DNA from: an uncultured Bacilli bacterium
GTDB taxonomy: Bacteria > Bacillota_I > Bacilli_A > RF39 > UBA660
Reading direction: 5' to 3'
Assembly (NCBI GenBank): GCA_947598455.1
Contig: CANQFI010000044.1
Location: 1-12,104, forward strand
DNA length: 12,104 nt
The notes under the pieces were generated by a model. The model saw nothing but the letters and a program-made list of their open reading frames with translations. It did no database searches and was not told the origin of the DNA. A program made the position numbers and the translations under genes. This document shows positions 1 through 6,334 of the stretch, piece after piece (the first letter of the stretch is position 1; every line of letters begins with the position of its first letter).

Positions 1-1
1 T

Positions 2-1318
2 TTATTTTTTCTTTTCTATAACAATTAATTTCTTTTTAGTATTTTTTCTATTTCTATTAATTTTCTTAATATTTTTTGGATTTAAATTTAAATTACGTTT
101 ATTATTTCTATTACTAGAAGCTCTTTTCACCTTTTTTATTTTTCTTGGATTCAAATTTAATGTTTCTCTCTTTGATGTCTTTTTTATTTTTTCTGTTCTT
201 TCATCAATACCTGGTAAATCGGCAACTTGCGGTCTTTTAATCTTTTCACGCTCATTTACTAGCGGAACAATTTCATCAAAATTAGTATTCTTATTTTCAG
301 TCTCTTCATTAACCGTTAAATCAACTATTTGATTACTATTATTTTGTTCATTAGTTTCTGTTTTCTGTTTTCTTTTTTTAGCTTCTTCTGTTTTTGTAAT
401 CCTAATACGACCACCCTTTAAATAATTATCTTCATCAACAATTTCTTCTTCTACTACATCAACTGGAACTTCCTTAGCCATCTTTTGTAATACTTTATCT
501 AATTGATTGATACGATCATCATATTCTTTTATCCTTGTAGTAAGTGGATCAGTATCTAAAATTTCTACTGCATCCTTTTTATATTCATCAATTTCTTCCT
601 TAGTTGTTGGCAAAGGTATAGGATTCATATTAACTTGTTTTGCCTTTAATTCTTCTTTTATTTTTTCTTTTCGTGCATTTTCTAATTCTTCTTTTTGCTT
701 TGCATATACATCATTACTATCATCATCAATAACTTCTTTAACTTTTTTCTTTATTCCAAATAAATTAAATAATTTATAAATTTCAATAAAAGTATAAATT
801 GATACAGGAATAAGTAATAAGAATAACCATCCTTTTTGGTTAGCTATCAAAAACTGAATACGTCCCAAATAAGGAATAATTAATATTTCTTTACCTAAAA
901 TCTGATCATAGCCAACATATAAACTATCAGGTTCACTATTATTATCACCTTGTGTCTGATACTCATATCCTCCATCTGGTAACTCAATAACATCAATAAC
1001 ACGATGCGTTATTGTCATTCCTTCAGAAGTGGATGATTTAGAAACATAAGTAATAATATCCCCCACTTTAATATTTTCTGGTTTATCTTCTCTAATATTA
1101 ATTACAACATCATAAACATTAATTACTGGTGTCATACTTGGACTAACAATCGTATATATTGAAACCTTTGGTTTATAATCTTCATTATTAGCATTAATCT
1201 GTGATGAAATAATATAATATAATAAAAATAAAGCAATAAGACATATAAAAGCAATCACTACATAATATAGTAATTTACCAATAATAGAAAAAACTTTTTT
1301 TAATTTATTGTTTTCCAT
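2..1318 (-). CDS. sipW: SipW-like (ER-type) signal peptidase I with a long basic cytoplasmic tail
   Basis: Membrane serine protease that removes signal peptides from exported proteins. A membrane segment (about residues 14-38) is followed by the motif SPSMTP, with nucleophile Ser61. ITHRV then supplies His105 where bacterial-type enzymes have lysine, which marks the ER/SipW class. GDNNSEPD (124-131) supplies the conserved aspartates. A second membrane segment spans about 163-186. SipW enzymes usually stop near 190 residues, but this one has 438. The extra 250 residues are charged and probably cytoplasmic: a Lys/Glu-rich, coiled-coil-like stretch (about 203-280), an acidic patch (288-297), and a very basic end with two copies of an LNLNP..IKK unit (387-399 and 410-422). 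It is the last gene of an operon, 21 nt after its neighbour, with an AGAGGG ribosome site. Known family substrates are TasA/CalY-type proteins, and two such genes lie just upstream. The catalytic assignment is firm; the role of the tail is unknown. Confidence 0.9.
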   Translation of the reverse strand: MENNKLKKVFSIIGKLLYYVVIAFICLIALFLLYYIISSQINANNEDYKPKVSIYTIVSPSMTPVINVYDVVINIREDKPENIKVGDIITYVSKSSTSEGMTITHRVIDVIELPDGGYEYQTQGDNNSEPDSLYVGYDQILGKEILIIPYLGRIQFLIANQKGWLFLLLIPVSIYTFIEIYKLFNLFGIKKKVKEVIDDDSNDVYAKQKEELENARKEKIKEELKAKQVNMNPIPLPTTKEEIDEYKKDAVEILDTDPLTTRIKEYDDRINQLDKVLQKMAKEVPVDVVEEEIVDEDNYLKGGRIRITKTEEAKKRKQKTETNEQNNSNQIVDLTVNEETENKNTNFDEIVPLVNEREKIKRPQVADLPGIDERTEKIKKTSKRETLNLNPRKIKKVKRASSNRNNKRNLNLNPKNIKKINRNRKNTKKKLIVIEKKK

Positions 1319-1339
1319 TAATTACCCTCTTGTTCTTAC

Positions 1340-1957
1340 TCACTCTAAAAGATTTGACTTATTATCTATTTGTTCTACAACTACATACGCTTGATAATAA
1401 TTACTAGCATCTTCTACTGACATAGTTCCTTGAAATAAAACATCCAAAGTATAAGTCTTAGTTTCATTAGGACCTATTTTTACATTATCTAAAATAACTT
1501 TATCAGTTAACGGCAATTGTTTTAATGTTCCCGTCTCTCCATCACTACTAAGAGTATAAAATAAATTATTTGTTGATATTAATGATGATTTAATAGAAGA
1601 CAATTTTATATTATAAGTAACATCTACATCTCCATCATTTGTTATTTGAATAGTCTTTGGAGTTTCTAATCTATAACCAGTAACAATATCATTAATTTCT
1701 AATTTAGCAGAATTATTATAAACTGTAGACAAAGTCTGATAATAAATATTTTCTACCTGATCAATATCTCCTCGAATACTACTACTTCTTCTATAAGCTA
1801 TAAAAGCAAATACCATACTAACTATCACAGATATTAAAGTTATACATATAACTACAAATAAAGCAATAAATCTTCTTTTTTCACTACGTTCTTGAGCTTG
1901 GATAAGAATGGTATATTGATTTTCTAATTCTGATTTAAACTTTTCATTTTTTTCCAT
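1340..1957 (-). CDS. Membrane-anchored TasA/CalY-like protein (paralogue 2 of the SipW operon)
   Basis: Probable extracellular structural or accessory protein and candidate partner of the downstream SipW peptidase. With the ATG start chosen here it has 205 residues: a hydrophilic N-terminus of 29 residues ending in EKRR, one membrane segment (about 30-54), then an outer domain of about 150 residues. That domain has the beta-rich 'TITN.GDVDVTYNIKL' pattern of TasA-type folds (about 101-119), and FYTL.SDGE..KQLPL.DKVILDNV (133-159), which is repeated almost word for word in the gene upstream. The long charged N-terminus and the lack of a clear A-X-A cleavage site suggest a type II anchored protein rather than a freely secreted one. 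An in-frame GTG nine bases upstream is better read as part of the Shine-Dalgarno sequence. It ends with TGA, the only TGA stop in the window. The family call rests on fold-like patterns and context; the function is inferred. Confidence 0.65.
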   Translation of the reverse strand: MEKNEKFKSELENQYTILIQAQERSEKRRFIALFVVICITLISVIVSMVFAFIAYRRSSSIRGDIDQVENIYYQTLSTVYNNSAKLEINDIVTGYRLETPKTIQITNDGDVDVTYNIKLSSIKSSLISTNNLFYTLSSDGETGTLKQLPLTDKVILDNVKIGPNETKTYTLDVLFQGTMSVEDASNYYQAYVVVEQIDNKSNLLE

Positions 1958-1961
1958 TCCT

Positions 1962-1971
1962 ATCACTTCCT
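1962..1971 (-). promoter_or_regulatory. Ribosome binding site containing a false GTG start
   Basis: On the minus strand the bases AGGAAGTGAT match the anti-Shine-Dalgarno complement AGGAGGTGAT and sit just before ATG at 1957. The GTG inside it is in frame and would add M-I-G. The same arrangement occurs before the paralogous gene, which argues that both ATGs are the true starts. Confidence 0.65.
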
Positions 1972-1974
1972 ATT

Positions 1975-2514
1975 CTATTCTTTTACAACTACTTTATATG
2001 TTCCTATAAAAGATTTATTTAAATTATAAGATTGATCTTGTTCTGTATTAACAAAGCTAAATGTTATAATACATTCATTAGTTTTATTAGTTGTTAACTC
2101 TAAATCGTCTAAAATAACCTCATTACTTAAAGGCATCTGCTTACTAATAACTTTTTCCCCATTGCTACAATTAAGTGTATAAGTAAATTCAGCTGGTCTA
2201 GCATCTGGCTCATTCCAAGTACTATTAACATTTTGCCATTCAATACTATATTTTATTTGATTGGAATTATTATTTGAAATTCTAAATTTTTGTTCTAAAC
2301 TATAGCCAGGGTCTATTGCAGATATATTTAAATTATTATTTTCATCATATACAATTGAAGTATTTTTATATATATTTTTATCAGGTAGAACTTTATTGCT
2401 ATTTACTTCTGTTCTAGTTTCATCATTCATAAACACTATACTAGTACTCACAATAGAAGATATTAAAGTAAATGCTGAAAAAAAGCCAATTAGTATCATC
2501 CACTTTTTATCCAT
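1975..2514 (-). CDS. TasA/CalY-like exported protein (paralogue 1, first gene of the SipW operon)
   Basis: Small exported protein of 179 residues, probably a SipW substrate or partner. MDKKW is followed by a hydrophobic segment (about 5-28), then an outer domain. DPGYSLEQKFRISNNN (68-83) matches the 'PGDS..K.F.V.N.G' signature of TasA/camelysin-like proteins. F.YTLNCSNGE..SKQMPLSNEVILDDLEL (110-140) aligns with the next gene, so the two are paralogues. Cys116 and Cys148 flank the shared block and could form a disulphide; the paralogue lacks both. Cleavage after the hydrophobic segment is possible (small residues in IVSTS), but no textbook site is seen. A possible GTG start at 2523 forms part of the ribosome site, so ATG at 2514 is preferred. 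The next gene starts 17 nt downstream. The family assignment is by motif, not search; matrix or fibre formation is inference. Confidence 0.65.
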   Translation of the reverse strand: MDKKWMILIGFFSAFTLISSIVSTSIVFMNDETRTEVNSNKVLPDKNIYKNTSIVYDENNNLNISAIDPGYSLEQKFRISNNNSNQIKYSIEWQNVNSTWNEPDARPAEFTYTLNCSNGEKVISKQMPLSNEVILDDLELTTNKTNECIITFSFVNTEQDQSYNLNKSFIGTYKVVVKE

Positions 2515-2517
2515 CCC

Positions 2518-2528
2518 AATCACCCTTT
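2518..2528 (-). promoter_or_regulatory. Ribosome binding site containing a false GTG start
   Basis: The minus-strand bases AAAGGGTGATT match the anti-Shine-Dalgarno complement and end three bases before ATG at 2514. The embedded in-frame GTG (2523) would consume the binding site if it were the start, so ATG 2514 was chosen. Confidence 0.65.
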
Positions 2529-2538
2529 ATTATATATA

Positions 2539-2567
2539 ATAATAGCAAAATAATCCTTTATTATCAA
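2539..2567 (-). promoter_or_regulatory. Promoter of the SipW operon
   Basis: On the minus strand TTGATA (2567-2562) is followed after exactly 17 bases by TATTAT (2544-2539), with TGC just before it as an extended -10. The predicted transcript starts near 2532, giving an 18-base leader before ATG 2514. This is the best full sigma-70/A-type match in the window and implies strong, constitutive-looking expression. Confidence 0.75.
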
Positions 2568-2599
2568 GCTTATATTTATCTAGATAATATACAAAAATA

Positions 2600-2608
2600 T
2601 GTTATAAT
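2600..2608 (+). promoter_or_regulatory. Extended -10 promoter of the glycosyltransferase gene
   Basis: TGTTATAAT is a perfect extended -10 element; no good -35 box lies 17 bases upstream. Transcription would start near 2615, just before the ribosome site GAGGTG (2616-2621), so the 5' leader would be only about 12 bases. Confidence 0.65.
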
Positions 2609-2626
2609 TGGTAATGAGGTGCTAAG

Positions 2627-3571
2627 ATGAAATTAAGTATCATAATCCCTTGTAAAAACGAAGAGGGAAACGTTAACAACCTATATGAAGCCATATCTAA
2701 AGTACTTACAAAAAAGAAATATGAGTTGATTTTTATTGATGATGGCTCTAAGGATAATACTTTAAAAGAATTAAGAAATTTATATGAAAAAGATATGCAA
2801 CATATTAAAGTTATATCTTTTTCTAGAAATTTTATGAAAGAAGCAGCTATTATAGCTGGATTAGAAACTAGTATTGGTGAATATACATGTATTATTGATG
2901 GTGACTTACAACAAAATCCTAAATATTTACTAGATATGATGACATTTTTAGATGAAAACAACGAATATGATGAAGTAGCTATGGTCATGAATAAACGAAA
3001 TGCTGAATCAAAATTTATGGCCTTTTGTAAAAAGATGTTCTATAAAATTATGAATAATCTATGTGAAATTAATCTTGAAAATGCTGCATCTGATTTTAGA
3101 ATGTTTAGAAAAAATGTAAAAGAAGCATTAATAAGTTTAAATGAACGAAATAGATTTTCTAAAGGTTTATTTAGCTGGATTGGTTTTAATATAAAATATA
3201 TGCCATACGAAGTAGAACCAAGAACTCAAGGTAAATCCTCATTTGGTTTTAAAGCTAGTATGAAATATGCGATTAATGGCATTGTTGCTTTTTCTGAAAA
3301 GCCATTAAAAATAGGAATATCATTAGGTTTTATTTCTCTATTAGCTAGCTTCATCTATTTAATAGTAATATTAATCCAAATGATAGGATATAGCTTTGAA
3401 ATAACAGCAACACATGCCTTAATAGTTTTAATTCTATTTCTATTTGGTATTCAATTTATTTTACTTGGAATTATTGGTAAATATTTAGGAACAATTAATT
3501 TAGAAGTAAGAAAAAGACCTAATTACATAATTAAAGAAAAATTAGGATTTGACAATGAAACAATACTTTAA
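2627..3571 (+). CDS. GtrB/DPM1-like family 2 glycosyltransferase, membrane-anchored
   Basis: Transfers a sugar from a nucleotide donor to a polyprenyl phosphate on the inner face of the membrane, supplying lipid-linked sugar for cell-surface glycans. The GT-A fold is clear over about 1-220: LSIIIPCKNEE at the start, FIDDGSKDNT (37-45), the metal-binding DGD in IIDGDLQQNP (89-98), and RTQGKSSFGF (199-208), the usual R..GKSSF loop of this family. Two membrane segments follow (about 227-250 and 262-288) with a short basic tail. Length (314) is normal for the GtrB group. It diverges from the SipW operon with 112 bp between the starts, and appears to be transcribed alone, since a terminator overlaps its stop codon. 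No flippase or GtrC-type partner is visible, so the sugar and acceptor cannot be named. The start follows a GAGGTG ribosome site. Confidence 0.9.
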   Translation: MKLSIIIPCKNEEGNVNNLYEAISKVLTKKKYELIFIDDGSKDNTLKELRNLYEKDMQHIKVISFSRNFMKEAAIIAGLETSIGEYTCIIDGDLQQNPKYLLDMMTFLDENNEYDEVAMVMNKRNAESKFMAFCKKMFYKIMNNLCEINLENAASDFRMFRKNVKEALISLNERNRFSKGLFSWIGFNIKYMPYEVEPRTQGKSSFGFKASMKYAINGIVAFSEKPLKIGISLGFISLLASFIYLIVILIQMIGYSFEITATHALIVLILFLFGIQFILLGIIGKYLGTINLEVRKRPNYIIKEKLGFDNETIL

Positions 3572-3584
3572 GTATTGTTTTATT
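3558..3584 (+). terminator. Terminator overlapping the glycosyltransferase stop codon
   Basis: AAACAATAC and GTATTGTTT form a nine-pair stem around a short loop, followed by a T-rich run. The stop codon TAA (3569-3571) lies inside the loop region, so the last codons of the gene form the 5' arm. Confidence 0.75.
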
Positions 3585-3624
3585 ATTTTAAGTAAATTAT
3601 TATGTCTAATAAAATCAACTTTTC

Positions 3625-3653
3625 TTGCATAAATATTATGGAAATAATATAAT
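3625..3653 (+). promoter_or_regulatory. Promoter of the SPFH gene
   Basis: TTGCAT (3625-3630), 17 bases, then TATAAT (3648-3653). The predicted start is near 3660, giving a leader of about 60 bases, the longest in the window. Confidence 0.7.
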
Positions 3654-3666
3654 TATCTTAATAGTG

Positions 3667-3686
3667 GATATGTATAACTACATATC
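3667..3686 (+). promoter_or_regulatory. Perfect 8-bp inverted repeat in the SPFH leader
   Basis: GATATGTA-TAAC-TACATATC begins about seven bases after the predicted transcript start. It has no T-run, so it is not a terminator. It could be an operator for a dimeric repressor or a 5' stem that stabilises the mRNA; sequence alone does not decide. Confidence 0.45.
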
Positions 3687-3720
3687 TTAGTTAATTTTTT
3701 AATTAAATGGAGGTATTAAA

Positions 3721-4851
3721 ATGGGTTTAATTAAAGCTATAACTAGTTCAACTTCTAGTACATTTGGCGATCAGTTTAAAGAGTTTGTCACATGTCCTAG
3801 CGTTGATAAAAATGTCTTAATCGTAAGAGGAGAAGTTTCTCATGGTGAAGGAAATAAACATCCTTCAGAAGGAGTTATTTCTAATGGTAGTAAAATAACT
3901 ATTCCTCAAGGATGGGCAATGATGTTAATTGACAATGGTAAAGTAGTTGAATTTTCATCAGAACCAGGAGAATATGTTTATGATACTAGTAGTGAACCAA
4001 GTATATTTCATGGTAATTTAGGTGAAAGTATAGTTAAATCAATAAAAACTTTAGGTTCAAGGATTACTTATGGTGGCCAAACAGCGAGAGACCAAAGGGT
4101 ATATTATGTTAATTTACTTAATGTATTAGGAAACAAATTTGGTTCACCACAACCTAAAAAAATAACTGATGAAAAATATGGTATTATTGAAGTAACGTTC
4201 TTTGGTGAATATTCATACAAAGTTGACGATCCAGTTGCTTTAGTTGGTAATGTAATAGGAGCTAATGCTAAAGATCAAGTTACTTTTGATGAGGTAATGG
4301 GTTCTCAATTAAAAAACGAATTCGTAGAACAAATTACTAAAGCTATCACTGAAGTAATGAGAGTTAAAAAAGTTTCATTCGGTGATATGGGAATGTATGG
4401 TAGTGATATATCAGATAAAATGAATGAAATATTAAGTTCATCTTGGAAAGAAAAATATGGTATTATCGTTACTGATGTTGCTATGGGCGACATTAATGTT
4501 ACCGATGAATCTCTTGCAAGAATTAATAAAATTGATGATGCAACTATTTTCTCAGATGCTAAACTACAATCAGGTTTAATGGCTACAGCTTCTGCTGAAG
4601 CTTTAAAAGCTGCTGCAAGTAATGAAAATGGTGCTATGATGGGCTTTGCTGGCTTAAATATGGCAAATAACGCTGGCGCTGGTATGATGGGTGTTGCTAA
4701 TCAAAATGCCCAAGCTCAAGCTACTACTAATCCTACTCCAACGCCTGATGCTGCTGTAGTTGCTGGTGCTGCTCCAAAATTCTGTCCTAATTGTGGTACT
4801 CCAACTAATGGAGCAAATTTCTGTTCCAATTGTGGAAAAAAACTAAATTAA
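3721..4851 (+). CDS. SPFH-domain protein with C-terminal zinc ribbon (YdjI / 'virion core protein'-like)
   Basis: Probable membrane-associated scaffold of the SPFH/band 7 superfamily, related to Bacillus YdjI-type proteins, which connect with membrane-stress machinery in that genus. The first 280 residues carry the family pattern: an early FKEFV.CP...NVLIVRG, IPQGWAMMLIDNGKVVEFSSEPGEY (61-85), IFHGNLGESI (96-105), and a helical block around 190-215. An Ala/Met/Gly/Asn-rich low-complexity linker (about 285-350) leads to a four-cysteine zinc ribbon, CPNC...CSNC (Cys355, 358, 368, 371). No membrane segment is present, so any membrane contact would be peripheral. The start follows GGAGGT (3709-3714). 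It stands alone between its own promoter and a strong terminator; the usual YdjH-type neighbours are not here. The family call is good, the exact role unknown. Confidence 0.85.
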   Translation: MGLIKAITSSTSSTFGDQFKEFVTCPSVDKNVLIVRGEVSHGEGNKHPSEGVISNGSKITIPQGWAMMLIDNGKVVEFSSEPGEYVYDTSSEPSIFHGNLGESIVKSIKTLGSRITYGGQTARDQRVYYVNLLNVLGNKFGSPQPKKITDEKYGIIEVTFFGEYSYKVDDPVALVGNVIGANAKDQVTFDEVMGSQLKNEFVEQITKAITEVMRVKKVSFGDMGMYGSDISDKMNEILSSSWKEKYGIIVTDVAMGDINVTDESLARINKIDDATIFSDAKLQSGLMATASAEALKAAASNENGAMMGFAGLNMANNAGAGMMGVANQNAQAQATTNPTPTPDAAVVAGAAPKFCPNCGTPTNGANFCSNCGKKLN

Positions 4852-4896
4852 AAAAATAAACTAACTGAATTTTAAAAATCAAACAGTTTAATTATT

Positions 4897-4940
4897 AAAG
4901 GATTGTAACCTGTAATTTACAGGAAACAATCCTTTTTATT
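4897..4940 (+). terminator. Rho-independent terminator of the SPFH gene
   Basis: AAAGGATTGT (4897-4906) pairs with ACAATCCTTT (4926-4935). Inside, after a two-base internal loop, CCTGTAA pairs with TTACAGG. A T-run follows. This is the strongest terminator in the window. Confidence 0.9.
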
Positions 4941-5049
4941 TTGTCACAATTGTAATAATAAATACAAGCATCTATTATTTTATATTTATCTTCTTAATCA
5001 TAAAATATTTCTGTCTTTAAAATTTCAAATAACTTTCTCAACAATTTAC

Positions 5050-5100
5050 TTATATAAAAAAACTCGTATCTACATCCAAGAAACGAGATTTTTTATATAA
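5050..5100. terminator. Bidirectional terminator between convergent genes
   Basis: CTCGT (5063-5067) pairs with ACGAG (5083-5087). After one A-A mismatch the stem continues as six A-T pairs and then six T-A/A-T pairs, enclosing a 15-base loop. An A-run on one side and a T-run on the other let it work in both directions; it probably ends the minus-strand DUF3006 transcript. Confidence 0.7.
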
Positions 5101-5162
5101 CATAAATTTTTTTTACTCAAATATTTTTAATTAAATAAGAAATCTTAATTCAAACAATACTT

Positions 5163-5378
5163 TTACTTCTTAAGTCTTTTAAACTTATCCATAATTCTTT
5201 TTCTTCGCAAATATTCTTCATCTAAATCTAATTCATATTTACCATCTTTAAATAAAAGAATTGAACCTTCTTTAATTCCTTCAGGCAACAAACTAATTTC
5301 TATTTCTATTTTTTCCTTATCTTCAAGATTTTCTAATACCGCGATATTATTTTCTATTCGATCAATACTATATTTCAT
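5163..5378 (-). CDS. DUF3006 family protein
   Basis: A 71-residue protein with the whole DUF3006 pattern: 'YSIDRIENNIAVLE' at the start, 'LLPEGIKEGSILLFKDGKYELD' in the middle (about 30-51), and a basic 'EEYLRRKRIMDKFKRLKK' tail. Full length for the family. It is commonly encoded beside ComEC-like metallo-beta-lactamase proteins, as here, eight bases downstream of one and preceded by an AGGTGA ribosome site. Its biochemical role is not known; the pairing suggests it works with or regulates the hydrolase. The compact beta-rich N-terminal part may be an OB- or SH3-like fold, which is speculation. Confidence 0.85.
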   Translation of the reverse strand: MKYSIDRIENNIAVLENLEDKEKIEIEISLLPEGIKEGSILLFKDGKYELDLDEEYLRRKRIMDKFKRLKK

Positions 5379-5386
5379 TATTTCAC

Positions 5387-6277
5387 CTAACCATTCGTAT
5401 CAGTTTTATAAAATTCAAAATTAATTTCTTTTCCATCACTATTAATTCGTATTGTTCCTAACTCACTAGTCATATAAACCTTATCAGTATATTCATTTAT
5501 TCTTTTTAAGGTATCAGAACTAGGATGTCCATAACTATTTTCTTTAGCAACTGAAATAATTGCATATTTAGGTGTTACTTTATCTAAAAATTCTTTAGTA
5601 CTACTATAAGCCGATCCATGATGTCCAACCTTTAAAACATCAACATCAATATTTTTATCAAGTAATATTTTTTCTACTTTATCTGTTGCATCACCAGTAA
5701 ATAAATAAGAATAATCACCAAATATCATTTTTAAAACTATTGAAGTATTATTTAAATCAGAATCATCAGTACCTGTATACATAACTTCTAAATCAGCTTC
5801 TCCTAATTTAAAAGTATCTCCTATCTTAGGTGTTGTTATTCCAAGATTTTTATTATCTATAGCATCTAAAACATCTTCAAAAGTTTTTGTTGTCGTAATA
5901 ACTTCAGGCATATAAACATTATCTATATCAAAATTATTTATAATATCATCTAAACCACCAATATGATCTTCATGTGGATGAGTCCCCACTACATAATCAA
6001 ACTTTTTAATTCCCAAATCATTTTTCAAAAAATTAACTAATTTCGGACCATCTTCATTATTACCAGCATCAATTAACATATAATGTTCTTGATTAGCTAT
6101 TAAAATACTATCTGCTTGTCCAACATCTATAAAATAAACTTGTAAATCCGTACTTACTAAATTTTTATTAGCATAAGATTCATCTTCATTTTTATATAAA
6201 GAAATTAAATAACCTATTACAGCAACAATAAATACAAATAAAACAAATTTATTATCTTTTCTCTTTCTTCTACTCAT
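5387..6277 (-). CDS. Membrane-anchored ComEC-like metallo-beta-lactamase-fold hydrolase
   Basis: Metal-dependent hydrolase resembling the detached C-terminal domain of competence protein ComEC/Rec2. After basic MSRRKRK and one membrane segment (about 10-27), the enzyme domain faces outward. VYFIDVGQADSILI (47-60) is the ComEC-type opening. The metal motif HPHEDH (100-105) gives His100, His102, Asp104 and His105. FTGDA (193-197) gives Asp196, KVGHHGS (216-222) gives His219/His220, and GHPS (250-253) ends the active site. All key residues are present, so it should be active. ComEC's domain is a proposed nuclease, while related secreted proteins have unknown substrates. No ComEC channel or ComEA is nearby, so a DNA-uptake role is not supported here. 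It lies 57 nt downstream of the orphan gene but has its own likely promoter, and is followed by DUF3006. Stop TAG. Confidence 0.88.
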   Translation of the reverse strand: MSRRKRKDNKFVLFVFIVAVIGYLISLYKNEDESYANKNLVSTDLQVYFIDVGQADSILIANQEHYMLIDAGNNEDGPKLVNFLKNDLGIKKFDYVVGTHPHEDHIGGLDDIINNFDIDNVYMPEVITTTKTFEDVLDAIDNKNLGITTPKIGDTFKLGEADLEVMYTGTDDSDLNNTSIVLKMIFGDYSYLFTGDATDKVEKILLDKNIDVDVLKVGHHGSAYSSTKEFLDKVTPKYAIISVAKENSYGHPSSDTLKRINEYTDKVYMTSELGTIRINSDGKEINFEFYKTDTNG

Positions 6278-6300
6278 AACAAAACCTACTTTATATAAAT

Positions 6301-6309
6301 ATTATAACA
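6301..6309 (-). promoter_or_regulatory. Extended -10 promoter for the hydrolase-DUF3006 pair
   Basis: The minus strand reads TGTTATAAT here, 24 bases before ATG 6277; no clear -35 box is seen. The -10 forms one half of an inverted repeat, ATTATA-acacg-TATAAT (6301-6317). Read-through from the gene upstream is also possible, since no terminator separates them. Confidence 0.55.
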
Positions 6310-6334
6310 CGTATAATACATAAGTAGGACATAA

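Larger units (their letters stand above)
4852..5162. other. Gene-free stretch between convergent genes
   Basis: These 311 bases separate the SPFH gene (plus strand) from the DUF3006 gene (minus strand). Two hairpin terminators lie here, at 4897-4940 and 5050-5100. The interval between them is plain AT-rich sequence in which I see no gene, tRNA or repeat. Confidence 0.7.

Noticed and set aside
507..779. Plus-strand reading frame of 90 codons
   Set aside because: It lies antisense inside the SipW-type peptidase tail, is Ser/Phe-rich as expected from the complement of Lys/Glu codons, and has no ribosome site.
1340..1342. TGA as a possible tryptophan codon (Mycoplasma code)
   Set aside because: Tryptophans use TGG throughout, and reading through this TGA would add only about six codons before a TAA. 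The ordinary code explains everything.
2602..2988. Minus-strand reading frame of 128 codons
   Set aside because: Antisense to the glycosyltransferase catalytic domain, which is unambiguous. The product has no recognisable domain.
3581..3720. Riboswitch or T-box in the SPFH leader
   Set aside because: The leader is only about 60 bases, with one hairpin and no T-box or known aptamer core.
4305..4493. Minus-strand reading frame of 62 codons
   Set aside because: Antisense to the SPFH domain, with no ribosome site or promoter.
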